Source: Sphingomonas oligoaromativorans (GTDB lineage: Bacteria > Pseudomonadota > Alphaproteobacteria > Sphingomonadales > Sphingomonadaceae). From it: DNA of 64,000 nucleotides. The translations under genes were made by a program, and so were the position numbers. Shown piece by piece: positions 46,316 to 55,873 of this stretch. How positions within the stretch are numbered: the first letter of the stretch is position 1; the number at the start of each line of letters is the position of its first letter. The DNA lies in assembly GCF_011762195.1 (NCBI RefSeq), contig NZ_JAASQK010000002.1, positions 425,325-489,324 of the forward strand, read 5' to 3'. A model generated the notes under the pieces. It was not told the origin of the DNA, did not search any database, and saw only the letters and a list, made by a program, of their open reading frames with translations.

Positions 46316-47800
46316 ATGGAAAAGGCTCTGTTCCGCGTCGATCCACGCGACGACGTGGCGACCGCGCTCCGTGATATCGACGCCGGCAGCATCGTCGATC
46401 TGGACGGCGCTCCCCTCTCCGTCCGCGAGCCGATCGCGCGCGGACATAAGGTGGCGGTGCGCGACATCGCGGCCGGCGCGCCGGTGCTCAAATTCGGCTT
46501 CCCGATCGGCAGGGCGACGGCCGCCATCCCGCAGGGCACCCACGTCCATGTCGACAATGTCCTGACCGCGCTCGAACCGGATGGCCGTTATGCCTATGCG
46601 CCGGCCTTCGATCCGGCGGATGTTCCCGCCGAGACGCCCGGCTTCCGGGGCTACAGGCGGGCGGACGGGCGGGTCGGCACGCGCAACGAGATCTGGGTGA
46701 TCCCGACGGTCGGCTGCGTGGCGCGCACCGCCGAAAAGATCGCGCGGAAGGCGGATGCGCTCCATGGCGAGGGCCTCGACGGCATCCACGCCTTCGCCCA
46801 CCCTTATGGCTGCTCGCAGCTCGGCTCCGATCTGGAGGCGACCACGGCGATCCTCTCGGGGTTGGCGGCTCATCCCAACGCAGGCGGCGTGCTGCTGATC
46901 GGGCTCGGCTGCGAATCGAACCAGCTCGACCGGATGCTCGCCGCGATCCCCGAGAGCGCGCGGGCGAAGGTGCGGACCCTGCGCGCCCAATCCTCCGCCA
47001 ACGAGGTGGAGGAAGGCGTCGCGCTGGTCGCCGAACTCGCGGCCGAGGCCCGGCTTGCGATACGGACCCCGGCGGCGCTCTCCGAGCTGGTGCTCGGCGT
47101 CAAATGCGGTGGATCGGACGGCTTCTCCGGCCTCACCGCCAATCCGCTCGTCGGGCGGATGAGCGACAGGGTGACGGGCGCGGGCGGCAGCACCCTGCTC
47201 ACCGAGATCCCGGAGATCTTCGGGGCCGAGCAGATGCTGATGGATCGCGCGGCCGACGCGCGGCTCTTCGAGGGGATCGTCGGCCTGGTGAACGGCTTCA
47301 AGGCCTATTTCACCGCGCATGGCGAGCCGGTGTCCGAAAACCCTTCCCCCGGCAACATCGCCGGCGGCATCACCACGCTGGAGGAGAAGTCGCTCGGCGC
47401 CGTGCAGAAGGCCGGCCGCGCGATCGTCACCGATGTGCTGAGCTATGGCGAACGGCTGCGCACACGCGGGCTCACCCTGCTGGAAGGGCCGGGCAACGAC
47501 GCGGTCTCCTCCACCGCGCTGTCTGCGGCGGGGGCGACGCTGATCCTCTTCACCACGGGGCGCGGCACGCCGCTCGGCTTTCCGGTGCCGACGGTCAAGA
47601 TCGCCTCGAACAGCACGCTCGCCGCCGCCAAGCGCAACTGGATCGACTTCGACGCCGGCCGCGCGCTCGAAGACGGCATGGCGCCCACCGCCGAGGCGCT
47701 GCTCGCCGCCATCTGCGCCATCGCCTCGGGCGAGCGGACCGCCGCCGAGCGCAACGACGAACGCGAGATCGCGATCTGGAAACGAGGCGTCACCCTGTGA
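46316..47800 (+). CDS. uxaA: altronate dehydratase
   Basis: A 494-residue UxaA-type enzyme of normal length: N-terminal SAF domain (about 10-85, with RGHKVAVRDIAAGAPVLKFG) and catalytic part (about 110-494) with GYRRADGRVGTRNEIWVIPT, the cysteine-containing PTVGCVAR, AHPYGCSQLG and LGVKCGGSDGFSG motifs that bind the metal or cluster. It turns D-altronate into 2-keto-3-deoxygluconate in galacturonate breakdown. An AAGAAGG sequence lies directly before the ATG. The stop overlaps the GTG of the following glycosidase-like gene, so pectin degradation and hexuronate catabolism are coupled. UxaB and UxaC are not in the window. Confidence 0.93.
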   Translation: MEKALFRVDPRDDVATALRDIDAGSIVDLDGAPLSVREPIARGHKVAVRDIAAGAPVLKFGFPIGRATAAIPQGTHVHVDNVLTALEPDGRYAYAPAFDPADVPAETPGFRGYRRADGRVGTRNEIWVIPTVGCVARTAEKIARKADALHGEGLDGIHAFAHPYGCSQLGSDLEATTAILSGLAAHPNAGGVLLIGLGCESNQLDRMLAAIPESARAKVRTLRAQSSANEVEEGVALVAELAAEARLAIRTPAALSELVLGVKCGGSDGFSGLTANPLVGRMSDRVTGAGGSTLLTEIPEIFGAEQMLMDRAADARLFEGIVGLVNGFKAYFTAHGEPVSENPSPGNIAGGITTLEEKSLGAVQKAGRAIVTDVLSYGERLRTRGLTLLEGPGNDAVSSTALSAAGATLILFTTGRGTPLGFPVPTVKIASNSTLAAAKRNWIDFDAGRALEDGMAPTAEALLAAICAIASGERTAAERNDEREIAIWKRGVTL

Positions 47801-49983
47801 GGCCTCTGCTGACGCTCGCCGCGATCCTCGCATTGCCGGCGGCGGGGCCTGTGCCCATCGATCGCCATGCGCTGGTCGAGCGTCATGCCGTGACCTTCAC
47901 GACGATCGACCGCGACGCCCCCGCGATGATCGGCAATGGCGAGATCGCCTTCACCGCCGACATCACCGGCCTTCAGACCTTTCCCGAGCAATATGCCCGC
48001 CAGGCGCCGCTGCTCACCATGGCGCAATGGGCGTGGCACAGCTTCCCCCCGCCCCGTCCGCTGGATGCCGAGGCCGGGCTGGTGCAGGTGCCCGTCCCCG
48101 GCCGGGGTTCGCAGCCTTATGCCTATGTCCGCGATCTCGCCGCCGCGGCGAAAGACCCGGTGATCGCGTGGCTGCGCGAGAATCCGCATCGCTTCTCGCT
48201 CGGCCGCGTCTCGCTCGACATGCATCATGCGGATGGCCGCCCGGTGCGCTTCGAGGATCTGACCGACACCGTCCAGCACCTCGACCTGTGGACCGGCACG
48301 CTGACCAGCCGCTTCCGGCTCGACGGCGAGCCGGTGACGGTGACGACGCGCGTCCACCCGGATCGCGACATGCTGCTGGTGGAGGTCCGCTCGCCGCTGG
48401 TCGCGAGCGGGCGGGTGGCGGTGCGCGTCGCCTATCCGGGCGTTTCGCGCGCGATCAATCCCGATCCGTCCGACTGGGCGCATCCCGAGGCTTATCGGAC
48501 CCGGATCATCGCCCGCCGGCCCGACCGGATCGAAATCCGCAACCGGATCGACCAGACGGTCACCACCTCGTCGGTGACGGCACCCGGCGGCACGGTCATA
48601 CCGGCCGGGGCGCATCGCCTCGCGATCCGCGGGCACGGTGACCGGCTGGTGGCGATGGTGGGCTTCGGGCGCTCCCCGCATCCCGCCCCGGCGCCCGATT
48701 ATGCCCGCGCCGTCGCCGCCACCGAGCGGCATTGGCGGGATTATTGGACGCACGGCGGCATCGTCGACTTCTCCGGCAGCCACGATCCGCGCGCGGCGGA
48801 ACTCGAACGGCGCGTGGTGCTGTCGCAATATCTCGCCGCGATCAACGAGGCGGGTTCGCTGCCGCCGCAGGAGGAAGGGCTCTTCTCCAATAGCTGGAAC
48901 GGCAAATTCCATCTGGAGATGCACCCCTGGCATTCGGCGCATTTCGCGAGTTGGGGCCGTCCCGCGCTGCTGGAACGCAGCCTCGAATGGTATCGCGCGT
49001 ACCTGCCCGACGCGATCGCCGAGGGGCGACGGCATGGCCTGAACGCCGCCGCGTGGTGGCCCAAGATGTCCGGGCCGGAGGGGCGCAACAGCCCGAGCCC
49101 GATCAACCCCTTCATCCTGTGGCAGCAGCCGCACCCGATCTATCTCGCCGAGCTGGTCTGGCGCGCCCACCCGGATCGCGCGACGCTGGATCGCTATGCC
49201 CCGCTGGTCGAGGCGACGGCGAACATGCTGGCGGGCTGGCCCCGGCTCGATCCGGCGACCGGGCGCTATCATATCGGCCCGCCTGTGGTGCCGGTGCAGG
49301 AAAATCACGATCCCTTCACCACGGCCGATCCCGCCTTCGAGGTCGAATATTTCCGCTGGGGGCTGGAGCGGGCGCAGGCGTGGCGGGAGCGGCGCGGGCT
49401 GGCGCGCAACCCGCAATGGGACAAGGTGATCGCCGGCATGGCGCCGATGCCGATGCAGGATGGGCGCTATGTGCCCGTGGCGGGCGAACCCGGCTTCTGG
49501 GCGCGCGCCGCCTCGCCGGAATGTCGCGGCGATGCCCGGCCGCCGCTCTGCACCAATCGGGACCATCCCTCCTTCCTGATGCCCTTCGGCCTGATCGGCA
49601 GCGCGCGGGTGGACCGGGCCGCCATGGCCCGCACCGTCGCCGCCACAGACGCGGACTGGGACATGCGCCAGCTCTGGGGCTGGGACTTCCCGATGATCGC
49701 GATGACCGCCGCCCGGCTCGGCCGCCCCGAGGAAGCCGTCGACTGGCTGCTGCGCGACGCCCCCAACAACCGCTGGGGCGCAACCGGCATGACGCCCCGC
49801 TTCGATCTCGCCGCCGACGGCAAGACCGAGACGCGCCTCGCCGACACCTATTTCCCTTCCAACGGCGCGCTGCTGCTCGCGGTCGGCATGATGGCGGCGG
49901 GGTGGCAGGGCTCGACCGGGCACGCCCCCGGCTTCCCGGCCGGCTGGAGCGTGCGGGTGGAAGGCATCCGCCCACTCCCCTGA
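47797..49983 (+). CDS. six-hairpin glycosidase-like protein, secreted
   Basis: A 728-residue protein beginning at a GTG that overlaps the uxaA stop (GTGA). It has an N-terminal signal-like segment (about 3-18), a beta-rich N-terminal domain (about 30-310; MIGNGEIAFTADITGLQTF) and an alpha-helical toroid (about 330-715) with NSWNGKFHLEMHPWH and DWDMRQLWGWDFPMIAMTA. This two-domain plan is that of (alpha/alpha)6 glycosidases such as GH65, GH95 and their uncharacterised relatives, often found in polysaccharide loci. Carboxylates Glu in FHLEM and Asp in WGWDF are candidates for catalysis. Linkage to uxaA suggests an uronic-acid-containing oligosaccharide as substrate, which is inference. Confidence 0.7.
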   Translation: MRPLLTLAAILALPAAGPVPIDRHALVERHAVTFTTIDRDAPAMIGNGEIAFTADITGLQTFPEQYARQAPLLTMAQWAWHSFPPPRPLDAEAGLVQVPVPGRGSQPYAYVRDLAAAAKDPVIAWLRENPHRFSLGRVSLDMHHADGRPVRFEDLTDTVQHLDLWTGTLTSRFRLDGEPVTVTTRVHPDRDMLLVEVRSPLVASGRVAVRVAYPGVSRAINPDPSDWAHPEAYRTRIIARRPDRIEIRNRIDQTVTTSSVTAPGGTVIPAGAHRLAIRGHGDRLVAMVGFGRSPHPAPAPDYARAVAATERHWRDYWTHGGIVDFSGSHDPRAAELERRVVLSQYLAAINEAGSLPPQEEGLFSNSWNGKFHLEMHPWHSAHFASWGRPALLERSLEWYRAYLPDAIAEGRRHGLNAAAWWPKMSGPEGRNSPSPINPFILWQQPHPIYLAELVWRAHPDRATLDRYAPLVEATANMLAGWPRLDPATGRYHIGPPVVPVQENHDPFTTADPAFEVEYFRWGLERAQAWRERRGLARNPQWDKVIAGMAPMPMQDGRYVPVAGEPGFWARAASPECRGDARPPLCTNRDHPSFLMPFGLIGSARVDRAAMARTVAATDADWDMRQLWGWDFPMIAMTAARLGRPEEAVDWLLRDAPNNRWGATGMTPRFDLAADGKTETRLADTYFPSNGALLLAVGMMAAGWQGSTGHAPGFPAGWSVRVEGIRPLP

Positions 49984-49990
49984 GGCCGGC

Positions 49991-51034
49991 TCAGCCCGCG
50001 CGTGGCGGCGCGGTCGACTGGCGGACGATGACTTCGAGCCCCACGGAATAATCGGGCAACCGGTCCTCCTCCCCGTCGAGGAGCGCGATCACCCGCTCGG
50101 TCGCCTCGCGCGCCATCTCCAGCACCGGGCGGCGGATGGTGGTGAGCGCGGGCGAGATCATGGATGCGATGTCGCTGTCGTCGAAGCCCGCCACCGACAG
50201 GTCGTCCGGCACCGACAGCCCCCGCCCCTGCGCCACCTTGAGCAAGGCGGCCGCCATGATGTCGTTGCCGGCGAAGATCGCGGTCGGCGGCTCGGGCAGG
50301 CTCAGCAGCGCCTCGGCGGCGGCGAGGCCGCTTTCGAAGCCATAGTCGCCCTCCCGCACATAGGCGGCGGGCATGGCGATGCCTGTAGCGGCCAGCCCCT
50401 CGTGGAAGCCCTGCTCGCGCTCGCTGGCCGAATAGAACTGCATCGGGCCGGTAATCATGCCGATCCGGCGATGGCCGAGCCCGACCAGATAGCGCGCCAT
50501 CTCGTTGGCGGCGGTCCGCTCGGCGCTGACCAGCATCGCCGGATAGCCCGGCACGCGCACCGCCGCGATGCCGACCGCCGCTACCCCCAGCCGCCGGAGC
50601 GTGCGCGGGATCGACGGCAGCTCCGACAGGGGCGGCAACAGCACCAGCCCGTCGATGCGGGTCCGCTGGACGAAATCCTCGATGTTCGACGTCAGATCCG
50701 GGTCTTGCGCCGTGGCGGGGTGGACGAGCAACTCATAACCCGCCTCCGAGCAGATTTCGACGATGCCCTGCTGGAAGAGGCCGATGACATGGGCGTTATG
50801 ATCGCCCTGCACGACGCCGAGCAGGAAGGATCGCCCCGACGCCAGCGCCCGCGCCCGCAACGATCGCCGGAAGCCGAGGCGCTCGATCGTCCGCTCGATG
50901 GTCTCGCGGGTTTCCTTGCCGACCTTGGGGGAATTGTTGAGGACGCGCGAAACCGTCCGTATCGAGACGTCCGCTTCCCTCGCGACATCGGCAATGGTGG
51001 CGGCGCGTCGAACGTCGGCGGATTTCCCATTCAT
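49991..51034 (-). CDS. LacI-family transcriptional regulator of the pectin region
   Basis: A 347-residue regulator: helix-turn-helix at about 13-35 (TIADVAREADVSIRTVSRVL) with the hinge helix near 50-60, then a periplasmic-binding-protein-like effector domain (about 70-340; GLVLLPPLSELPSI, AIFAGNDIMAAALL, VAGFDDSDIASMISP). The start at 51034 is the usual family N terminus; the open frame to 51085 would run into the operator. It is divergent from the GH28 gene with an operator palindrome between them (51071-51084), so it probably represses both itself and its neighbour. The inducer is probably a pectin-derived sugar acid. Confidence 0.92.
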   Translation of the reverse strand: MNGKSADVRRAATIADVAREADVSIRTVSRVLNNSPKVGKETRETIERTIERLGFRRSLRARALASGRSFLLGVVQGDHNAHVIGLFQQGIVEICSEAGYELLVHPATAQDPDLTSNIEDFVQRTRIDGLVLLPPLSELPSIPRTLRRLGVAAVGIAAVRVPGYPAMLVSAERTAANEMARYLVGLGHRRIGMITGPMQFYSASEREQGFHEGLAATGIAMPAAYVREGDYGFESGLAAAEALLSLPEPPTAIFAGNDIMAAALLKVAQGRGLSVPDDLSVAGFDDSDIASMISPALTTIRRPVLEMAREATERVIALLDGEEDRLPDYSVGLEVIVRQSTAPPRAG

Positions 51035-51070
51035 GTCGCCATCTTGCAGAAGCTCACGAAGATGGGCAAG

Positions 51071-51084
51071 TGCCAGCGTTGGCA
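51071..51084. promoter_or_regulatory. LacI-type operator between lacI and GH28 genes
   Basis: TGCCAGCGTTGGCA has 5-base perfect arms (TGCCA/TGGCA) around GCGT. It lies 36 bases before the LacI ATG on one side and 30 bases before the GH28 ATG on the other. Confidence 0.75.
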
Positions 51085-51114
51085 AGATAGATCAGCCATG
51101 AGGGGATGCAGCCT

Positions 51115-52704
51115 ATGACGCTCGACCGGCGATCCGCGTTGACGGGAGGCATCGGCTTCCTGTCCGCCGCCTCCATAGCCCCGGCCGCCGCAGCCGCGCC
51201 AGCCCCGTCCGGCCCGGCGCCCGGCTGGTACGACGTCCGCCATTTCGGCGCGACCGGCGACGGCCATACGCTCGACACCCCCGCCGTCAACCGCGCGATC
51301 GAGCGGGCGGCGGCGAGCGGCGGCGGCACCATCTATTTCCCGCCGGGCACCTATGCCTGCCACTCCATCCGCCTGAAAAGCCGCATCACGCTCCATCTCG
51401 ACGGCGCCGCCACCCTCCTCGCCGCTCCCGCCCCCACGAACGGGCGTGGCGGCTACGACCTCGCCGAGCCGCAAGACCCGGCCATCGAGCCCTTCCAGGA
51501 TTTCGGGCACAATCACTGGCGCAACAGCCTGATCTGGGGCGAAGGCCTGCATGACATTGCCATCACCGGCTCCGGCCTGATCTGGGGCAAGGGGCTGGGG
51601 CGTGGCGACGGCAAGGATGCCTATCTCTCCGACCCCAACGGCCCCGGCACGGGCAACAAGGCGATCGCGCTCAAGAATTGCCGCAACGTGCTGCTGCGCG
51701 ATCTGAAGATGCTGGCCTGCGGCTGGTTCGCCATCCTCGCGACGGGGGTGGATAACCTCACCATCGACAATCTGCTGATCGACACCACCCGCGACGGCAT
51801 GGACATCGATTGCTGCCGAAACGTCAGGATCACCAACTGCACGGTCAATTCGCCCTATGACGACGGCATCTGCCCGAAGAGCAGCTATGCGCTGGGCGAG
51901 CCGCGCGCGACCGAGAACCTCACCATCTCCAACTGCTTCGTCACCGGCAATTACGAGATCGGCTCGCTGATCGACGGGAGCTGGCGCAAGATGCCGCCCT
52001 CTTTTGCGCCGACCGTGCATGGCCGCATCAAATTCGGGACGGAATCCAACGGCGGCTTCCGTAACATCACCGTCACCAACTGCGTGTTCGACGACAGCCA
52101 GGGCCTCGCGCTGGAGACGGTGGACGGCGCGGTGTTCGAGGATGTCACCATCTCCAACATCGCGATGCGGGGGAGCTTCAGTTCGCCGCTCTTCCTGCGG
52201 TTAGGGCGGCGGATGCGCGGGCCGGCCGGGCGGCCGATCGGATCGATGCGGCGCATCCTGATCGACAATGTGACGAGTTCGGGCGCGGGCTGGCTGCCCT
52301 CGATCATCGCAGGGCTTCCCGGCCATCCGATCGAGGATGTGAAGATCAGCAACGTCTTCGTCGAGCAGCGCGGCGGCGCGCCCGAGGCGATGGCACATCG
52401 CGTGCCCCCGCTGGCGGAGCTGGCCTATCCCGAGCCCAACATGTTCGGCGATCTGCCCGCCACCGGCTTCTTCATCCGCGACGCGCGCAACGTCGAGATG
52501 AGCCATGTCGAGGTGGCGGTGGCCGCCGCCGATCCGCGCCCCGCCTTCCGGCTGGAGAGTGTCGAGGACGCGGATTTCTTCCGCCTGCGCGTGCCGACGG
52601 GGGCACCCGCCTTCTCGCTCGATCGGGTGCGCGGCTTCCGCCATTTCGGCAGTCACAGGATCGAGGACAGCCGCTTCGACGATCTCGTCTCGAAGACCCT
52701 CTGA
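51115..52704 (+). CDS. GH28-family polygalacturonase-like protein, Tat-exported
   Basis: A 529-residue right-handed beta-helix protein. It starts with a Tat-like signal (DRRSALTGGIGFLSAASIAP). The pectin-lyase fold begins at YDVRHFGATGDG and shows repeated rungs (NLTIDNLLID, NVRITNCTVN). GH28 signatures: DGMDID (Asp227-Asp232), DDG with Asp249-Asp250, and RIK in HGRIKFGTES; the usual GHG histidine motif is replaced by NYEIGS, so activity may differ from classic polygalacturonase. AGGGG lies 9 bases before the ATG at 51115, preferred over the ATG at 51106. It should cut galacturonan outside the cytoplasm, feeding the TonB receptor and uxaA route. Confidence 0.85.
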   Translation: MTLDRRSALTGGIGFLSAASIAPAAAAAPAPSGPAPGWYDVRHFGATGDGHTLDTPAVNRAIERAAASGGGTIYFPPGTYACHSIRLKSRITLHLDGAATLLAAPAPTNGRGGYDLAEPQDPAIEPFQDFGHNHWRNSLIWGEGLHDIAITGSGLIWGKGLGRGDGKDAYLSDPNGPGTGNKAIALKNCRNVLLRDLKMLACGWFAILATGVDNLTIDNLLIDTTRDGMDIDCCRNVRITNCTVNSPYDDGICPKSSYALGEPRATENLTISNCFVTGNYEIGSLIDGSWRKMPPSFAPTVHGRIKFGTESNGGFRNITVTNCVFDDSQGLALETVDGAVFEDVTISNIAMRGSFSSPLFLRLGRRMRGPAGRPIGSMRRILIDNVTSSGAGWLPSIIAGLPGHPIEDVKISNVFVEQRGGAPEAMAHRVPPLAELAYPEPNMFGDLPATGFFIRDARNVEMSHVEVAVAAADPRPAFRLESVEDADFFRLRVPTGAPAFSLDRVRGFRHFGSHRIEDSRFDDLVSKTL

Positions 52705-52708
52705 CATG

Positions 52709-52741
52709 AAAAAGGCGCGGCACCCGATCGGATGCCGCGCC
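52709..52741 (-). terminator. intrinsic terminator of TonB receptor gene
   Basis: On the minus strand GGCGCGGCA (52741-52733) and TGCCGCGCC (52722-52714) pair perfectly around a 10-base loop and are followed by TTTTT (52713-52709). It ends 22 bases past the receptor stop and also lies just after the convergent GH28 gene. Confidence 0.85.
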
Positions 52742-52763
52742 CAGTCCCCTAGGGACGAGGGGA

Positions 52764-55700
52764 TCAGTATTTCACCGAAAGCCCGATGAAGAAGGTGCGG
52801 CCGGCGATGTCGTAGGTCGCCGCGAAGGTGTTGTCGGACGGCGCCGGCGTGCCCACGATCGGCGGGTTCTTGTCGGCGATGTTGGTGACGCCCGCCGTGA
52901 ACTCGATCCCGTGCTTGATCTCCAGCGCGGAGGACAGGTCGAAATAATTCTGCGTCGGGATCGTCGGGTTGGTGAGCGACGCCTTGCTCGGCGCCGTGCC
53001 ACCCGAGCGCTTGGGCAGCACATAGGTGTCGACCGTCACCGCGCCGATGAAGCGATGGCGCAGGCTGAGCGTCAGCGGGCCGTCCTTCCAGGTCAGGCGG
53101 GTCACGCCCTTCCATTCGGGGATCGGCTGGCCGCAGGTCTGGCCGAAGGAGCCGACGCAGCGGTTCTTGATGTTGGGCAGCGCCTGCACCGGCACGCTGG
53201 TGAAGCTGCGCGTCCAGGTCAGGTCCGTCCCCAGCTCGAAATGGCCGACCGAGGTGTTGAAGTTGTAGCTGCCCTCGAAATCCACGCCCGAGGTCTTGAG
53301 CGCACCGGTGTTGGCGTTGGTCGCGGTGATGTAGCTGGGGGCGGTGATCTGCCCGTTGATCGGATCGCGATGGATCGCCTGGCAGAACGGGCTGTCGGCG
53401 CTCTGGATGACGTTATAGCAGAGGTTGAGCACGTTCGCCGGGCTGCCGCCCAGCGGCGCGATGGCGCCCTTCAGGTCGATGTTGAAATAGTCGGCGCTGA
53501 ACGCGAAGCCGTGCAGGAAGCGCGGCGTCAGGACGATGCCCACCGTCTTGGTGTTCGACTTTTCCGGCCCGACATTGGGATTGCCGCCGGTCACCGCGTT
53601 GATGAACTGGTTGGGCTGGACGTTGGCGCCGAACACCTGATCGGCCGGCACACCGGTCGCGACGCAGACGTTGCGCACGGCGTCCGTCTGCTGCGCCACC
53701 GGCTGGCGGCTGGAGCAGGGATCGGTCAGCGACGGGCCGCTGGTCGTCTGGCCGCCGAACAGCTCGCCGACATTGGGCGCGCGGATCGAGTGCTGATACT
53801 GGCCGCGGAAGGTGATGTCGCTGGTCGGCGCATATTCGGCGCCGCCCGAATAGGTCCAGACGCCGCCCACGCCCTTCAGGTCATAGTTGGAGTAGCGGAA
53901 GGCACCATTGATGTTCAGCCGCTTCACGAAGCTCATGTCCGCCAGCAGCGGCACGCGCACCTCGCCATAGACTTCGCGCGCGGTCTCGTGGCCGGAGGTG
54001 GGCTTGGCGGCGTTGAAGCCCGAGATGTCGCCCGAGGCCAGCACCGGATCCGGCGAGAAGCTCGCGAAATCGCGGCGCCACTCGACGCCGGTGTTGAAGT
54101 CAACCGGGCCGGCCGGCATCTCGAACAGCACGCCGGTGAGGCTCGCCGCCGCCACCTGCTGCGTGGCGTGGGTGACGTTGGTGGTGTCCACGGCCAGCGA
54201 GGCCGCGCCTTCCGACGACAGATTCTGCCCGAAGATGTTGAGCAGCGGCGCCGCGCCGTTCTGCGAGAGCAGGCCGTTCTGGAACGCGCTCAGCGAGACG
54301 GCGCCGCCGGTGGTGTCCGTCTCGTTGGTGCGGGCGTAGCTGTAATAGACGTCATAATGCAGATCGCGCAGGAAATGCTCGGACACGCTGCCGATCTGCC
54401 CGCGCACGCCGATCAGGCCGCGATAGGCGTCGATGTCGGATTGCGCGACGCGGTCCCCCACGTCGGTCAGGCGGCGATTGATGTTGAGCACCGCCAGCCC
54501 GTCCCCGCGCGTGGTGGAAAGCGTGCTGGTGCCGTTGGTGACGGTGGTGGTGCCGTTCTCGCTCAGATCAAGCTGGTTGAGCACCGCCTGAAGCTGCGGC
54601 GAGAGATAGGGATTGTCGGTGTTGACGAGGAAATTGCCGCTCACCCCGGTCGGGGCAAGGCGCGCGCGCACCTTGTTGTTGCTGATGCTGCCCTCGGTGT
54701 AGACCGTCGCCGCATCCGAGAAATCATAATGCGCGAAGAGATTGCCCAGCAGGCGACGCTGCGGGACGATCAGATAGGCATCGGGCGCGAGATTATAGTC
54801 ATCCCCCGGCGTGACCGCGGGCCGCGCCACCGTGCCGGCGTCGTCGAAGGTGATGCCGCGCGAGGTCATGCCCGAAAGCCCGGCGGCGATCAGCGCGGCG
54901 TTGAGCCCCGGCGAGTTGCTCGCCGTGCCGACCGTCGGGATGCCCGCGATGCGCGTGTTGGGGATGGTGCCGCTGCCGCTCAGCACGAGGCCGGGGCGTC
55001 CGCCGGCCGCGAGGCAGGTCGAGCCGCCGGGAACCGCGAGCGGCGTGCCGGCATGGCTGCGGCTGAAGGAGTCGGCGGTGACGCAGCCGTCCGCCAGCGT
55101 GTTGGCCGCCCAGCCGCCCCGATCGCCCGCGGTGTAGCCTCCGCGGTTCAGATAGTTGAACGAAGCGGTGATGTTGCCCTTGCCGCCTGCGAAGTTGGTG
55201 CCAGCGGTAACATCGAAGGTGTAGGTCGGCGTCACCGTATGCTGATCGACCGTGTTCTGGCCGCTGACCTCGACGCCCTGGAAATCGTCGCGCAGGATGA
55301 AGTTGACGACGCCGGTGATCGCGTCCGACCCGTAGACCGCCGACGAACCGCCGGTCACCACCTCGGTCCGCTTGATGAGCGCGACGGGGATGGTGTTGAT
55401 GTCGGTCGTCTGGTTCGGGCCGGAGATGGTGAAGCGGCGGCCGTTGACCAGCACGAGGTTCCGCTGGTCGCCGAAGCCGCGCAGGTTGAGCGTCGCGATG
55501 CCGCCGGGTACGGTGTTCGCGGTCGGGCCGGTGAGCTGCGAGCCGACGAACTGCGGCGAACTGCCGAGCAGCGTCTCGATATTCTGCGTGCCGGAGAGCT
55601 TGGCCTCCTGCTGATCGATCACCGTCACCGGCGTGGGCGCCGCGAAGCCGCGCGAGGTGAGGCGCGAGCCCGTCACCACGATCGCCTGCGTCGCGTCCGT

Positions 55701-55850
55701 GCCCGGCTGGGCGGAGGCGGTGTCGGCGGGCGGGGCTTCGCTCGCCGCCTGCGTCACCTGGGCATGGGCTGTCGCGGACAGCAGCAGAAGCGCAATGGGA
55801 GCGCTACCAAATACGGTCGAACGCAAGTTAAGGCGGGTCTGGCGGGTCAT
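52764..55850 (-). CDS. TonB-dependent receptor (SusC-like) for oligosaccharide uptake
   Basis: A 1028-residue receptor: signal peptide about 1-30, a TonB-box-like IVVTGSRL, plug about 60-185 (ETLLGSSPQFVGSQL, NLRGFGDQRNLVLVNGRR, VYGSDAITGVVNFI), then a barrel ending RTFFIGLSVKY. The wide, long-looped barrel and lack of an STN domain fit carbohydrate receptors of sphingomonads and caulobacters. GAGGAAATCCTG precedes the ATG. A partial LacI-type operator lies upstream (55874-55887), and the gene sits between pectin-type glycoside hydrolases, so oligogalacturonide or arabino-oligosaccharide import is likely. Confidence 0.9.
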   Translation of the reverse strand: MTRQTRLNLRSTVFGSAPIALLLLSATAHAQVTQAASEAPPADTASAQPGTDATQAIVVTGSRLTSRGFAAPTPVTVIDQQEAKLSGTQNIETLLGSSPQFVGSQLTGPTANTVPGGIATLNLRGFGDQRNLVLVNGRRFTISGPNQTTDINTIPVALIKRTEVVTGGSSAVYGSDAITGVVNFILRDDFQGVEVSGQNTVDQHTVTPTYTFDVTAGTNFAGGKGNITASFNYLNRGGYTAGDRGGWAANTLADGCVTADSFSRSHAGTPLAVPGGSTCLAAGGRPGLVLSGSGTIPNTRIAGIPTVGTASNSPGLNAALIAAGLSGMTSRGITFDDAGTVARPAVTPGDDYNLAPDAYLIVPQRRLLGNLFAHYDFSDAATVYTEGSISNNKVRARLAPTGVSGNFLVNTDNPYLSPQLQAVLNQLDLSENGTTTVTNGTSTLSTTRGDGLAVLNINRRLTDVGDRVAQSDIDAYRGLIGVRGQIGSVSEHFLRDLHYDVYYSYARTNETDTTGGAVSLSAFQNGLLSQNGAAPLLNIFGQNLSSEGAASLAVDTTNVTHATQQVAAASLTGVLFEMPAGPVDFNTGVEWRRDFASFSPDPVLASGDISGFNAAKPTSGHETAREVYGEVRVPLLADMSFVKRLNINGAFRYSNYDLKGVGGVWTYSGGAEYAPTSDITFRGQYQHSIRAPNVGELFGGQTTSGPSLTDPCSSRQPVAQQTDAVRNVCVATGVPADQVFGANVQPNQFINAVTGGNPNVGPEKSNTKTVGIVLTPRFLHGFAFSADYFNIDLKGAIAPLGGSPANVLNLCYNVIQSADSPFCQAIHRDPINGQITAPSYITATNANTGALKTSGVDFEGSYNFNTSVGHFELGTDLTWTRSFTSVPVQALPNIKNRCVGSFGQTCGQPIPEWKGVTRLTWKDGPLTLSLRHRFIGAVTVDTYVLPKRSGGTAPSKASLTNPTIPTQNYFDLSSALEIKHGIEFTAGVTNIADKNPPIVGTPAPSDNTFAATYDIAGRTFFIGLSVKY

Positions 55851-55873
55851 CAGGATTTCCTCTCTGACTCTGT

